Shown piece after piece: positions 39,652 through 48,345 of a stretch of DNA of 64,000 bases (position 1 is the first letter of the stretch; each line of letters opens with the position of its first letter). The position numbers and the translations under genes were made by a program. Under the pieces are notes generated by a model, which saw nothing but the letters and a program-made list of their open reading frames with translations, made no database searches and had not been told where the DNA came from. This DNA comes from an uncultured Coriobacteriaceae bacterium (GTDB lineage Bacteria > Actinomycetota > Coriobacteriia > Coriobacteriales > Coriobacteriaceae): assembly GCA_944322305.1 (NCBI GenBank), contig CALUOP010000006.1, forward strand, positions 87,743 to 151,742, written 5' to 3'.

Positions 39652-42330
39652 ATGGCGAAGAACGAGAAGAAGGCCGAGGAGATCAAAGAGGCGCCTGCCG
39701 TCCAGGCGGAGACCCCTGAGATCGTCGACACCGTAGAATCGCTTGAGGCCAAGCTTGCCGCGATGCGCAAGGCCCAGGCGATTTTTGCTACCTATACCCA
39801 GGAGCAGGTCGACAAGATCTTCTACGAGGCCGCCATGGCCGCCAACAAGCAGCGCATCCCGCTGGCCAAGCTGGCCGTCGAGGATACCGGGCGCGGCATC
39901 GTGGAAGACAAGGTCATCAAGAACCACTACGCGGCCGAGTACATCTACAACGCCTACAAGCACACCAAGACCTGCGGCGTGATCGAGCGCGACGAGGCGT
40001 ACGGCATCACCAAGGTCGCCGAGCCCATCGGCATCGTGGGTGCGGTCATCCCCACCACCAACCCCACCTCTACTGCCATCTTCAAGTGCCTCATCTGCCT
40101 GAAGACGCGCAACGCCATCATCATCTCGCCGCACCCGGCCGCGGCCAAGTGCACCATCGCCGCCGCCAAGGTCGTCCTCGACGCCGCCGTCAAGGCCGGC
40201 GCGCCCGAGGGCATCATCGGCTGGATCGACGTGCCGTCGCTCGAGCTCACCAACAAGCTCATGAGCGACGTCGACATCATCCTGGCCACCGGCGGCCCCG
40301 GCATGGTTAAGGCCGCCTACTCCTCCGGCAAGCCTGCGCTCGGCGTTGGCGCCGGCAACACCCCCGTGGTCATCGACGACACGGCCGACATCAAGCTCGC
40401 CGTGAACTCCATCATCCACTCCAAGACCTTCGACAACGGCATGATCTGCGCCTCTGAGCAGTCCGTCACGGCGCTCGACTCCGTGTACGACCAGGTCAAG
40501 GCCGAGTTCGAGTACCGCGGCTGCTACTTCGTCAAGCCCGGCGAGGAGCTCGAGGCCCTGCGTGCCGCCATGTTCAAGAACGGCGCGCTCGACCACCGCA
40601 TCCCCGGCATGCCCGCGCCCAAGATCGCCGAGCTCGCCGGCATCAAGGTTCCGGCTAAGACTAAGATCCTCATCGCCGAGGTCACCTCGACCGACCCGAA
40701 CGAGGAGGAGTTCAGCCACGAGAAGCTCTCGCCGGTGCTGGCCATGTACCACGCGAAGGACTTCCAGGAGGCCGTCGACAAGGCCGAGCACCTGGTGCTC
40801 GCCGGTGGCCCCGGCCACACCGCCTCCCTCTACGTGCACCCGGCGGAGAAGGACAAGATCGCCCTGTTCGAGGACACGATGAAGGCCTGCCGCATCGTCA
40901 TCAACACCCCGTCCAGCCAGGGCGGCATCGGTGACCTGTACAACTTCGCCATGAAGCCCTCCCTCACGCTGGGCTGCGGCTCCTGGGGCGGCAACTCCGT
41001 TTCCGAGAACGTTGGGGTGAAGCACTTGCTGAACATCAAGTCTGTTGCCGAGCGCCGCGAGAACATGCTGTGGTTCCGCGCGCCCGAGAAGGTCTACTTC
41101 AAGAAGGGCTGCACGCCCGTCGCGCTCGCCGAGCTCAAGGACGTCATGGGCAAGAAGCGCGCCTTTATCGTGACCGACTCCTTCCTGTACAAGAACGGCA
41201 ACTGCCGCGCCATCGAGGCCAAGCTCGACGAGATGGGCATCGCCCACGACGCCTTCTACGACATCTGCCCCGACCCGCGTCTGCAGGACGCCCAGAAGGG
41301 CGCCGAGCGCATGCGCCTGTTCGAGCCTGACGTCATCATCGCCGTCGGCGGCGGCTCCGCCATGGACGCCGGCAAGATCATGTGGCTCATGTACGAGCAC
41401 CCCGAGATCAGCTTCGAGGACGCCGCTATGGACTTCATGGACATCCGCAAGCGCGTCTTCACCTTCCCGAAGCTGGGCGAGAAGGCCTACTTCATCGCCG
41501 TGCCGACCTCTTCGGGCACTGGCTCCGAGGTGACGCCCTTCGCCATCATCACCGACGCCGAGACCGGCATCAAGTGGCCCATCACCGACTACGCCCTCAT
41601 GCCGAACATGGCCATCGTGGACGTTGACAACGCCATGACCGCGCCCAAGGGCCTCACCTGCGCCTCGGGCATCGACGTCATGACCCACGCCATCGAGTCC
41701 TACGTCTCCATCATGAGCTCCGACTACACGCGCGGCCTGTCCATGCGCGCGGCCAAGCTCGTGTTCGAGAACCTGCCGGCCGCTTACGAGAAGGGCGCTG
41801 CCGACCCGCACGCCCGCGAGGAGATGCACAACGCCTCCTGCCTCGCCGGCATGGCCTTCGCCAACGCCTTCCTGGGCGTGAACCACTCCATGGCCCACAA
41901 GCTCGGCGCCTTCCACCACATCCCGCACGGTCTGGCCAACGCCGTCATCCTGACCCGCGTCATGCGCTACAACGCCGCCGAGAAGCCCGTCAAGATGGGC
42001 ACCTTCTCGCAGTACCAGTACCCGCACGCGCTGCGCGACTACGCCGACCTCGGCCGTTACTGCGGCTGCACCGGCGCTGACGACCGCGAGGTGTTCGAGA
42101 ACTTCATCAAGAAGCTCGAGGACCTCATGGATCAGATCGGCATCAAGAAGACCATCGCCGAGTACGGTGTGGACGAGCAGTACTTCCTGGACACGCTGGA
42201 CGAGATGACCGAGCAGGCCTTCAACGACCAGTGCACCGGTGCCAACCCGCGCTACCCGCTCATGAGCGAGATCAAGGAGCTGTACCTCGACGCGTACTAC
42301 GGCCGCGAGCCGAAGTCCTACGAGGACTAA
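39652..42330 (+). CDS. adhE: bifunctional acetaldehyde-CoA/alcohol dehydrogenase
   Basis: 892 residues with AAGGAG upstream. The N-terminal CoA-acylating aldehyde dehydrogenase (about 30-470) has the Rossmann NAD site and catalytic Cys266 (MICASEQ). The C-terminal Fe-type alcohol dehydrogenase (about 480-890) has GGGSAMDAGK near 566 and metal ligands D675, H679 (DVMTHAIES), H745/H749 and H755/H759 in NHSMAHKLGAFHHIPHG. It reduces acetyl-CoA to ethanol and regenerates two NAD+, forming spirosomes. The gene is strongly codon-biased (mostly C-ending codons), as for a highly expressed fermentation enzyme. Confidence 0.98.
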   Translation: MAKNEKKAEEIKEAPAVQAETPEIVDTVESLEAKLAAMRKAQAIFATYTQEQVDKIFYEAAMAANKQRIPLAKLAVEDTGRGIVEDKVIKNHYAAEYIYNAYKHTKTCGVIERDEAYGITKVAEPIGIVGAVIPTTNPTSTAIFKCLICLKTRNAIIISPHPAAAKCTIAAAKVVLDAAVKAGAPEGIIGWIDVPSLELTNKLMSDVDIILATGGPGMVKAAYSSGKPALGVGAGNTPVVIDDTADIKLAVNSIIHSKTFDNGMICASEQSVTALDSVYDQVKAEFEYRGCYFVKPGEELEALRAAMFKNGALDHRIPGMPAPKIAELAGIKVPAKTKILIAEVTSTDPNEEEFSHEKLSPVLAMYHAKDFQEAVDKAEHLVLAGGPGHTASLYVHPAEKDKIALFEDTMKACRIVINTPSSQGGIGDLYNFAMKPSLTLGCGSWGGNSVSENVGVKHLLNIKSVAERRENMLWFRAPEKVYFKKGCTPVALAELKDVMGKKRAFIVTDSFLYKNGNCRAIEAKLDEMGIAHDAFYDICPDPRLQDAQKGAERMRLFEPDVIIAVGGGSAMDAGKIMWLMYEHPEISFEDAAMDFMDIRKRVFTFPKLGEKAYFIAVPTSSGTGSEVTPFAIITDAETGIKWPITDYALMPNMAIVDVDNAMTAPKGLTCASGIDVMTHAIESYVSIMSSDYTRGLSMRAAKLVFENLPAAYEKGAADPHAREEMHNASCLAGMAFANAFLGVNHSMAHKLGAFHHIPHGLANAVILTRVMRYNAAEKPVKMGTFSQYQYPHALRDYADLGRYCGCTGADDREVFENFIKKLEDLMDQIGIKKTIAEYGVDEQYFLDTLDEMTEQAFNDQCTGANPRYPLMSEIKELYLDAYYGREPKSYED

Positions 42331-42353
42331 CCGTTCGCCGAGTGATTCCGGTC

Positions 42354-42383
42354 GGGCCCCGAGCGCGCGCGTCTTCGGGGCCC
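42354..42383 (+). terminator. GC hairpin after adhE
   Basis: GGGCCCCG (42354-42361) and CGGGGCCC (42376-42383) pair around a CG-rich loop. No T run follows, so it may stabilise the mRNA end more than terminate transcription. Confidence 0.45.
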
Positions 42384-42465
42384 CGCACCTGGCGAGTTGG
42401 GTATGCTTGGGTACGTAGCTGCACTGCTCGAAGTGTTTTCATCTCCAGTAAGGAAGTGCTCGAAC

Positions 42466-43224
42466 ATGAAACTCTCTGACAACAAGGTCGTGATCGCCAG
42501 CCGCGGTAACAAGGTCGTCTACGACAGCGAGAACCGCATCGTCAAGGTGTTCAACGAGACCAAGCCCGCTGCCGACGTGTTCAACGAAGCCCTCAACCTC
42601 GCCCGCATCAACGAGGCCGGCATCCGCTCGCCCCACATCCTCGAGGTGTCCCGCTGCGAGGACGGCTGGGCGCTCGCCACGGAGAAGGTTCCGGGCGTGA
42701 CGCTGGCCGAGAAGATGGCCGCCGAGCCCGAGAAGTACGACGAGTACCTCGAGAAGTTCGTCGACCTGCAGGTTGAGATCCACGCGCACACCGCGCCGAT
42801 GCTCAACCGCATGCGCGACAAGTACACCCGCATGATCAACGGCCTCAAGTCCATCGACGCCACCACCCGCTACAACCTGCTCGAGCGCCTCACCGGCGTG
42901 AAGAAGGAGTACGCGGTGTGCCACGGCGACTTCAACCCCTCCAACGTGATCGTGGGGGAGGACGGCGAGCTGTACGTGTGCGACTGGGCGCACGCCACCC
43001 AGGGCGCACCTGCCGCTGACGCCGCCATGACCTACCTGCTCTTTGCCCTCGAGGACAAGGATCTGGCCGAGAAGTACCTGAAGCTCTACTGCAAGAAGGC
43101 CGACGAGCCCATGCAGGTCGTCCGTCACTGGATGCCCATCGTCGCCGCCGCCGAGCTCTCCCGCGGCCGCAAGGTCAACGAGGAGTTCCTGCTCAGCTGG
43201 GTCGACGTCTTCGACTTCCAGTAA
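42466..43224 (+). CDS. phosphotransferase of the choline/aminoglycoside kinase family
   Basis: 252 residues from ATG 42466 with AAGGAAG upstream; an upstream GTG at 42397 has no ribosome site. The APH fold is clear: an N-lobe with ENRIVKVFN, the catalytic loop VCHGDFNPSNVIV (HGD-x-x-x-x-N, about 168-180) and the metal site LYVCDWAHA (D-x-A, about 186-194). Such enzymes in gut actinobacteria phosphorylate small hydroxyl compounds such as choline or sugars; the substrate is unknown. It may be co-transcribed from adhE or use its own weak TATGCT promoter near 42400. Confidence 0.8.
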   Translation: MKLSDNKVVIASRGNKVVYDSENRIVKVFNETKPAADVFNEALNLARINEAGIRSPHILEVSRCEDGWALATEKVPGVTLAEKMAAEPEKYDEYLEKFVDLQVEIHAHTAPMLNRMRDKYTRMINGLKSIDATTRYNLLERLTGVKKEYAVCHGDFNPSNVIVGEDGELYVCDWAHATQGAPAADAAMTYLLFALEDKDLAEKYLKLYCKKADEPMQVVRHWMPIVAAAELSRGRKVNEEFLLSWVDVFDFQ

Positions 43225-43253
43225 GCCTTGCCAGCCACGAGCTGAAGCGACCG

Positions 43254-43284
43254 GGGCCCGCAGCAACGCGCTGCGGGCCCTTTT
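43254..43284 (+). terminator. intrinsic terminator after the kinase gene
   Basis: GGGCCCGCAGC (43254-43264) and GCTGCGGGCCC (43270-43280) form a perfect 11-bp stem, followed by TTTTC. From here to 43601 (about 310 bases) no gene is seen; only weak -10-like TACATACT near 43515. Confidence 0.9.
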
Positions 43285-43601
43285 CGTTTCTGAGACGCTG
43301 GTCAAGGGCCTCAGCGCGCATCCCCACCTGCGGCGGGTCGAAGCCTTCGCCACAGCGTTTATGCGCGAATCACCGCTGCGTGCGCGCCTGGGCAGCAGGC
43401 ATGCGAGCCGGGAGCCGCTTCGTTCAGACCAATCATCAGGTACCAGATAATTTGAAGGCTTCGTGATGGTGGGCGCGAATAGGCGAGCGGCGGTTTGCGC
43501 GCGCCGACGGGTGGTACATACTTCCAGACATAGCAGGGAGGCTCGGGCGGCTGGCGCATGGCGCAGCTGCCCGCGCTGTTAAAAGAGAGGGGAGGAGTCG
43601 C

Positions 43602-44930
43602 TTGAAGATCTTCAAGTTCTTGAAAGGGCACGGCATCAACTTCCTGATAGCGCTGGTGCTGCTCTTCGCGCAGGCCAACTGCGAGCTGACGCTGCCGGGT
43701 CTCATGAGCGACATCGTGGACGTCGGCATCAGCCAGGGCGGTATCGAGAGCCCGGTGCCCAACGAGATCACCGCCGGCGACCTGTCTGACGTCGAGCTGT
43801 TTCTGAACGCGGACGAGACCGCCAAGGTGGAGGCCGCCTTCAGCGCGCCCAACCAAAACGACGTGCGCTCCTTTACGGGCGACGACGAGACCCGCGCGGA
43901 GCTTGCAGGCTTCATCGGCGAGGCGGAGATGCTCGCCTACCAGTTCAACCAGGGCGTGCCGGTGTCCGACCTCGCGGAGTCGGGTGCCATGGGCTCTGGC
44001 ACCGCCGCTTCTAATACCGCGGCCGCTCAGATGCCGGGGGTCTCTGACGGCAAGGTCACCATGGACACAGTCCGCACGCTTGTCGACGCGGGCGCGATCA
44101 GCAAGGACGGCCTCGTGGACGCCCGCGCCAAGCTGGTGTCGAAGCTGGGCGACAACGGCGAGACCATCGTGTCCTCGCGCGCCATCGCCTTCGTGGAGGA
44201 CGCGTACCGCGCCGCCGGCGTCGACCTCAACCAGGTGCGCTCCGACTACCTTTGGAGCCAAGGCGCCACCATGCTCTCCTTCGCGCTCTTCTCGGCTTTC
44301 TGCGCCATCGCCGCGGCGTTCAACGCCTCCAAGACGGCGGCCGCCATTGCGCGCGACCTGCGCCACAGCCTTTACGAACGCGTCTTGAGCTTCTCGCCCG
44401 CCGAGATGAACCGCTTCTCGGCCGCCTCGCTCATCACGCGCGGCACCAACGACATCCAGCAGATCCAGATGGTGCTCGTGATGTGCCTGCGCATCGTGCT
44501 CTTCGCGCCGTGCATGGGCCTGGGCGCCGTTTTCCGCGTACTCACCACGCCCACGGGCCTCGAGTGGATCTTGGTGGCGGCGATCGTCGTCATCGCGGTG
44601 GCCATCGGCGTGCTTATGGGCCTCACCATGCCCAAGTTCCGCATCATGCAGAAGCTCGTCGACCGCAACAACCTCGTGGCGCGCGAGATCATCACGGGCA
44701 TCATGCCCATCCGCGCCTTCGGCCGCCAGACCTATGAGCGCGAGCGCTACGATCGCGCCAACCGCGAGCTCACCGCAACCTACATCTTCACCAACCGCTG
44801 CATGGCGCTGCTCATGCCCGTCATGCTCATCGTGATGAACGCCACCTCGGTGGGCATCATCTGGTTCGGCGGCCATGGCGTGGACGCCGGCACCATCATG
44901 GTGGGCGACCTCATGGCCTACATCAACTAG
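43602..44930 (+). CDS. ABC exporter subunit A, N-terminal part ending at an in-frame amber codon
   Basis: 442 residues from TTG 43602 (GGGGAGGAG upstream). TM1 (GHGINFLIALVLLFAQ) is followed by a large extracellular insertion of about 170 residues (about 45-215), then the remaining TM helices of a type-1 ABC exporter (FALFSAFCAIAAAF, LVMCLRIVLFAPCMGLGAVF, LVAAIVVIAVAIGVLMG, LMPVMLIVMNATSVGI). Translation stops at TAG 44928-44930 after DLMAYIN, where homologous exporters continue with Tyr (AYINY-x-MQ). The same frame continues at once at 44931 with the rest of the protein. A TAC-to-TAG change or a sequencing error is the simplest explanation. Confidence 0.8.
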   Translation: MKIFKFLKGHGINFLIALVLLFAQANCELTLPGLMSDIVDVGISQGGIESPVPNEITAGDLSDVELFLNADETAKVEAAFSAPNQNDVRSFTGDDETRAELAGFIGEAEMLAYQFNQGVPVSDLAESGAMGSGTAASNTAAAQMPGVSDGKVTMDTVRTLVDAGAISKDGLVDARAKLVSKLGDNGETIVSSRAIAFVEDAYRAAGVDLNQVRSDYLWSQGATMLSFALFSAFCAIAAAFNASKTAAAIARDLRHSLYERVLSFSPAEMNRFSAASLITRGTNDIQQIQMVLVMCLRIVLFAPCMGLGAVFRVLTTPTGLEWILVAAIVVIAVAIGVLMGLTMPKFRIMQKLVDRNNLVAREIITGIMPIRAFGRQTYERERYDRANRELTATYIFTNRCMALLMPVMLIVMNATSVGIIWFGGHGVDAGTIMVGDLMAYIN

Positions 44931-45905
44931 GTGATGCAGGTCATCATGAGCTTCATGATCATCACCATGATCTCGGTCATGCTGCCGCGCGCCGACGTCG
45001 CCGCCGAGCGCGTCCAGGAGGTGCTCGCCACGCATTCCTCCATCGAAGACCCCGATCCCGCCGCCCAGGTTACGCGCGAGAAGGGCGAGGGTTGGCGCGG
45101 CGTGGTCTCCTACAACGACGTGACCTTCGCCTACCCCGACTCCGACGCGCCCACCTTGGAGCACGTGAGCTTCACCGCCGAGCCGGGCAAGACCACGGCC
45201 ATCATCGGGTCCACGGGCTGCGGCAAGTCCACGCTCGTGCAGCTTCTGCCGCGTCTCTACGACGTGACGGAAGGCTCCATCACCCTCGACGGGGTGGACG
45301 TGCGCTCCATAGGCCTCGAGGAGCTGCGCCGCCAGATCGGCTACGTGCCGCAGAAGCGCATGCTGTTCAGCGGCACCATCGAGAGCAACATCAAGTACGG
45401 CGACCCCGCCATGTCCGACGACGACATGCGCGCCGCCGCCGAGATCGCCCAGGCAACCGAGTTCATCGACGGCAAGCCCGACGGCTACCAAAGCCCCATC
45501 GCTCAGGGCGGCTCCAACGTGTCGGGCGGCCAGAACCAGCGCCTGTCCATCGCGCGCGCCCTGGCCATCCACCCGAAGGTGCTCGTCTTCGACGACTCGT
45601 TCAGCGCGCTCGACTACAAGACCGACTCGGTGCTGCGCGCCAAGATCGCCGAGCAGGCGTCTGACGCCGCGGTGATCATCGTGGCCCAGCGCATCGCCAC
45701 CATTATGCACGCCGAGGAGATCCTCGTGCTGGACGAGGGGCGCATCGTGGGCCGCGGCACGCACGAGGAGCTCTTGCGCTCCTGCCCGGAGTACCTGGAG
45801 ATCGCCAAGAGCCAGCTCAGCCCCGCGGAGCTGGGCCTTGAGGAGGAGGGCGGCGCGCAGGCATCTGCCGCAGGCGCCGCCGACGAGAAGGGAGGTGAGC
45901 GCTGA
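44931..45905 (+). CDS. ABC exporter subunit A, C-terminal part (last TM plus ATPase)
   Basis: 324 residues in the same frame as the upstream half. It begins with the last TM helix (VIMSFMIITMISVMLPRA) and has a full nucleotide-binding domain: Walker A GSTGCGKST, the Q-loop YVPQKRMLF, signature VSGGQNQRLS, Walker B VLVFDDSFSALD and an H-loop replaced by AQRIATIM (Gln in place of His). The Asp in place of the catalytic Glu and the missing His mark the degenerate site of a heterodimeric exporter. GTG 44931 could serve as a start but has no Shine-Dalgarno, so this is probably half of a broken gene. It overlaps the partner gene by ATGA. Confidence 0.8.
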   Translation: MMQVIMSFMIITMISVMLPRADVAAERVQEVLATHSSIEDPDPAAQVTREKGEGWRGVVSYNDVTFAYPDSDAPTLEHVSFTAEPGKTTAIIGSTGCGKSTLVQLLPRLYDVTEGSITLDGVDVRSIGLEELRRQIGYVPQKRMLFSGTIESNIKYGDPAMSDDDMRAAAEIAQATEFIDGKPDGYQSPIAQGGSNVSGGQNQRLSIARALAIHPKVLVFDDSFSALDYKTDSVLRAKIAEQASDAAVIIVAQRIATIMHAEEILVLDEGRIVGRGTHEELLRSCPEYLEIAKSQLSPAELGLEEEGGAQASAAGAADEKGGER

Positions 45906-47722
45906 TGCCGGGCCCCATGGGACATCGCGGCCCTGCCGCGGAGCGCGCCAAGGACTTCAAGGGCACGCTGAAGAAACTCATCCGCTACATCGCCCACGAG
46001 CGCATAGCGCTCATCGTGGCCATCGCCTGCGCCGTCATCTCGGTGGTGTTCAACGTCGTCGGCCCGCGCGTGCTGGGCGAGGCCACCACGGAGCTCTTCA
46101 ACGGCATCGCCGCCAAGGTGGCCGGCACCGGCGGCATCGACTTCGGCCGCATCGGCTTCATCCTCGCGTCGCTTTTGTGCCTGTACGTCACCGCTGCGGG
46201 CTTCAACTTCCTGCAGGGGTGGCTCATGACGGGCATCACCCAGCGCGTGTGCTACCGCATGCGCAGGGAGATCATCGAGAAGGTCGACCGCATGCCGCTC
46301 GGCTACTTCGAGACCAACTCGGTGGGCGACGTTCTGAGCCGCATCACCAACGACGTGGACACGCTCGGCCAGTCGCTCAACCAGAGCGTCACGCAGCTCA
46401 TCACCTCGGTGACGCAGATCATCGGCGTCACGGTGATGATGGTGTCGGTGTCGGCGGTGCTCGCGGGCATCACCTTCCTCACCATCCCGGTGTCGCTGGT
46501 GCTCGTGGTTGTCGTGGTGGGCTCGTCGCAGCGCTACTTCCGCCGGCAGCAGACCCTTCTGGGCCGCGTTGACGGCCTCATCGAGGAGAGCTTCTCGGGC
46601 CAGAGCGTCATCAAGGTGTTCAACCGCGAGGCGCGCGCCGTGGCCGACTTCGACGTCGACAACCAGCGCCTGTACGAGAGCGGCTGGAAGAGCCAGTTCT
46701 TCAGCGGCCTCATGCAGCCGCTCATGAACTTCGTGGCCAACCTCGCCTACGTGGCGGTGGTTATCGTCGGCGCCTTCTTGGCCGTGGCGGGCACCATCAC
46801 CCTGGGCGACATCCAGGCCTTCATGCAGTACGTGCGCAACTTCACCCAGCCCATCACGCAGCTCTCGCAGGTCTCCAACATGCTCCAGCAGCTCTCGGCC
46901 GCAGCCGAGCGCGTCTTCGAGTTTTTGGACGAGGCCGAGGAGGGCCCGGACGCCGAGACGCCCGCGCTGCCTGCCTGCAAGGGCGCGGTGAGCTTTGACC
47001 ACGTGCGCTTCGGCTACGTGCCCAACAAGACCATCATCCACGACTTCAGCTGCAACGTGGAGCCGGGCCAGACCGTGGCCATCGTGGGCCCCACCGGCGC
47101 GGGCAAGACTACCCTCATGAAGCTGCTCATGCGCTTCTACGACGTGAACGCCGGCTCCATCACCGTTGACGGGGTCGACCTGCGCGACTACGCCCGCGAC
47201 GACCTGCGCCGCAACTTCGCCATGGTGCTGCAGGACACGTGGCTGTTCAAGGGCAGCGTGCTCGAGAACATCCGCTACGGCCGCGCCGACGCCACCGACG
47301 ACGAGGTGCGCGCCGCCGCGCGCGCGGCCCTTGCCGACCACTTCATCCAGACGCTGCCCGGCGGCTACGGCTTCGAGCTGAACGAGGACGCCTCCAACGT
47401 GAGCCAGGGGCAAAAGCAGCTCCTCACGATCGCGCGCGCCTTCATCGCCGACCGCCCGATCCTCATCCTCGACGAGGCGACCTCCAACGTGGACACGCGC
47501 ACCGAGGAGCGCATCCAGGCGGCCATGGACGCCCTCATGCAGGGCCGCACGAGCTTCGTCATCGCGCACCGCCTCTCCACCATCCGCAACGCCGACGTGA
47601 TCCTCGTGCTCAAGGACGGCGACATCGTGGAGAAGGGCACTCACGAAGAGCTCCTGGCAGCCGGCGGCTTCTACGCCGAGCTGTACAATTCCCAGTTCGC
47701 CGAGGGCCCCGAGGAGGAGTAG
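45905..47722 (+). CDS. ABC exporter subunit B (transmembrane-ATPase)
   Basis: 605 residues. Six TM helices (RIALIVAIACAVISVVF, GFILASLLCLYVTAAG, ITFLTIPVSLVLVVVVVG, VAVVIVGAFLAVAG and others) precede an ATPase with Walker A GPTGAGKTT, Q-loop MVLQDTWLF, signature variant VSQGQKQLLT, Walker B ILILDEATSNVD and H-loop IAHRLST. The consensus Glu/His here and the consensus signature in subunit A would form the single active site of a heterodimer, as in TM287/288 or LmrCD. It probably exports a drug, lipid or peptide. It is coupled to subunit A, whose amber codon may leave this subunit without a partner. Confidence 0.92.
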   Translation: MPGPMGHRGPAAERAKDFKGTLKKLIRYIAHERIALIVAIACAVISVVFNVVGPRVLGEATTELFNGIAAKVAGTGGIDFGRIGFILASLLCLYVTAAGFNFLQGWLMTGITQRVCYRMRREIIEKVDRMPLGYFETNSVGDVLSRITNDVDTLGQSLNQSVTQLITSVTQIIGVTVMMVSVSAVLAGITFLTIPVSLVLVVVVVGSSQRYFRRQQTLLGRVDGLIEESFSGQSVIKVFNREARAVADFDVDNQRLYESGWKSQFFSGLMQPLMNFVANLAYVAVVIVGAFLAVAGTITLGDIQAFMQYVRNFTQPITQLSQVSNMLQQLSAAAERVFEFLDEAEEGPDAETPALPACKGAVSFDHVRFGYVPNKTIIHDFSCNVEPGQTVAIVGPTGAGKTTLMKLLMRFYDVNAGSITVDGVDLRDYARDDLRRNFAMVLQDTWLFKGSVLENIRYGRADATDDEVRAAARAALADHFIQTLPGGYGFELNEDASNVSQGQKQLLTIARAFIADRPILILDEATSNVDTRTEERIQAAMDALMQGRTSFVIAHRLSTIRNADVILVLKDGDIVEKGTHEELLAAGGFYAELYNSQFAEGPEEE

Positions 47723-47796
47723 GGGCGGCCCGGCGCGGCGTGGCCGCCTTAAGGCCGGGCCCAGCGCGGATTTTGCCCTAGGAGCTCTTTTGTCGA

Positions 47797-47834
47797 GCCG
47801 CCCGACCGCGTACGCCAGCGGTCGGGCGGCTTTT
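47797..47834 (+). terminator. terminator of the ABC exporter operon
   Basis: GCCGCCCGACCGC (47797-47809) and GCGGTCGGGCGGC (47818-47830) form a perfect 13-bp stem with an eight-base loop, followed by TTTT. Confidence 0.93.
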
Positions 47835-47966
47835 GCGTTGGGTGGAGGCTGCGACCGCTCGGCTGGCTGGTTGGCACGCGGCAGGTGTGGGGCACGCCCA
47901 GCGGGGTATAATGGCAAAGTTAAACCGTTATGCACGTGGCGTAACACACGGGGGAAGGAGACCCGG

Positions 47967-48326
47967 ATGACAGATACGATTGCCGGCACGCTGAGCGTGG
48001 CCAACGACGTGATCGCCGATATCGCCGGCTACGCGGCGCTTTCCTGCTACGGCGTGGTGGGGATGTCCGAGCAGCTGCAGGGCGCCGAGACCGTTCGCGT
48101 GCTGCCTGCCCAGCGCCTGCGCAAGGGCGTGGTCGTCGCGTCGGACGAGAACGGCCTCACGGTGGACTTGCACGTGGTGGTCGAGTCCGGCGTCAACATG
48201 AAGACCGTGTGCGCCAACCTCTCGAGCGCCGTCACGTTCATGCTCTCCGAGGTTGCCGAGATCGACCCGAAGAACCTGCACGTGGTTATCCACATCCAGG
48301 GTATGAAAAACCGCGACAACCGGTAG
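47967..48326 (+). CDS. Asp23/Gls24 family envelope protein (YloU-like)
   Basis: 119 residues with GGGGAAGGAG upstream. It carries the family's typical start (TLSVANDVIADIAGYAALSC, then YGVVGM) and middle (GLTVDLHVVVESGVNMKTV), ending IHIQGMKN. Asp23/YloU proteins are small alkaline-shock or cell-envelope proteins. In Firmicutes and Actinobacteria yloU precedes yloV, the fatty acid kinase catalytic gene, as here with a 19-base gap. A co-functional role in membrane lipid homeostasis is inferred. Confidence 0.9.
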   Translation: MTDTIAGTLSVANDVIADIAGYAALSCYGVVGMSEQLQGAETVRVLPAQRLRKGVVVASDENGLTVDLHVVVESGVNMKTVCANLSSAVTFMLSEVAEIDPKNLHVVIHIQGMKNRDNR

Positions 48327-48345
48327 ACCGGGGGAGTATCTAACC

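Noticed and set aside
39637..42027. 796-residue minus-strand ORF opposite adhE
   Set aside because: It is composed of Gly/His/Val/Asp runs typical of the antisense of highly biased GC-rich genes. adhE explains the region fully.
44928..44930. Pyrrolysine or programmed readthrough of the amber codon
   Set aside because: No readthrough context or suppressor tRNA is seen in the window; a point mutation or sequencing error is simpler.
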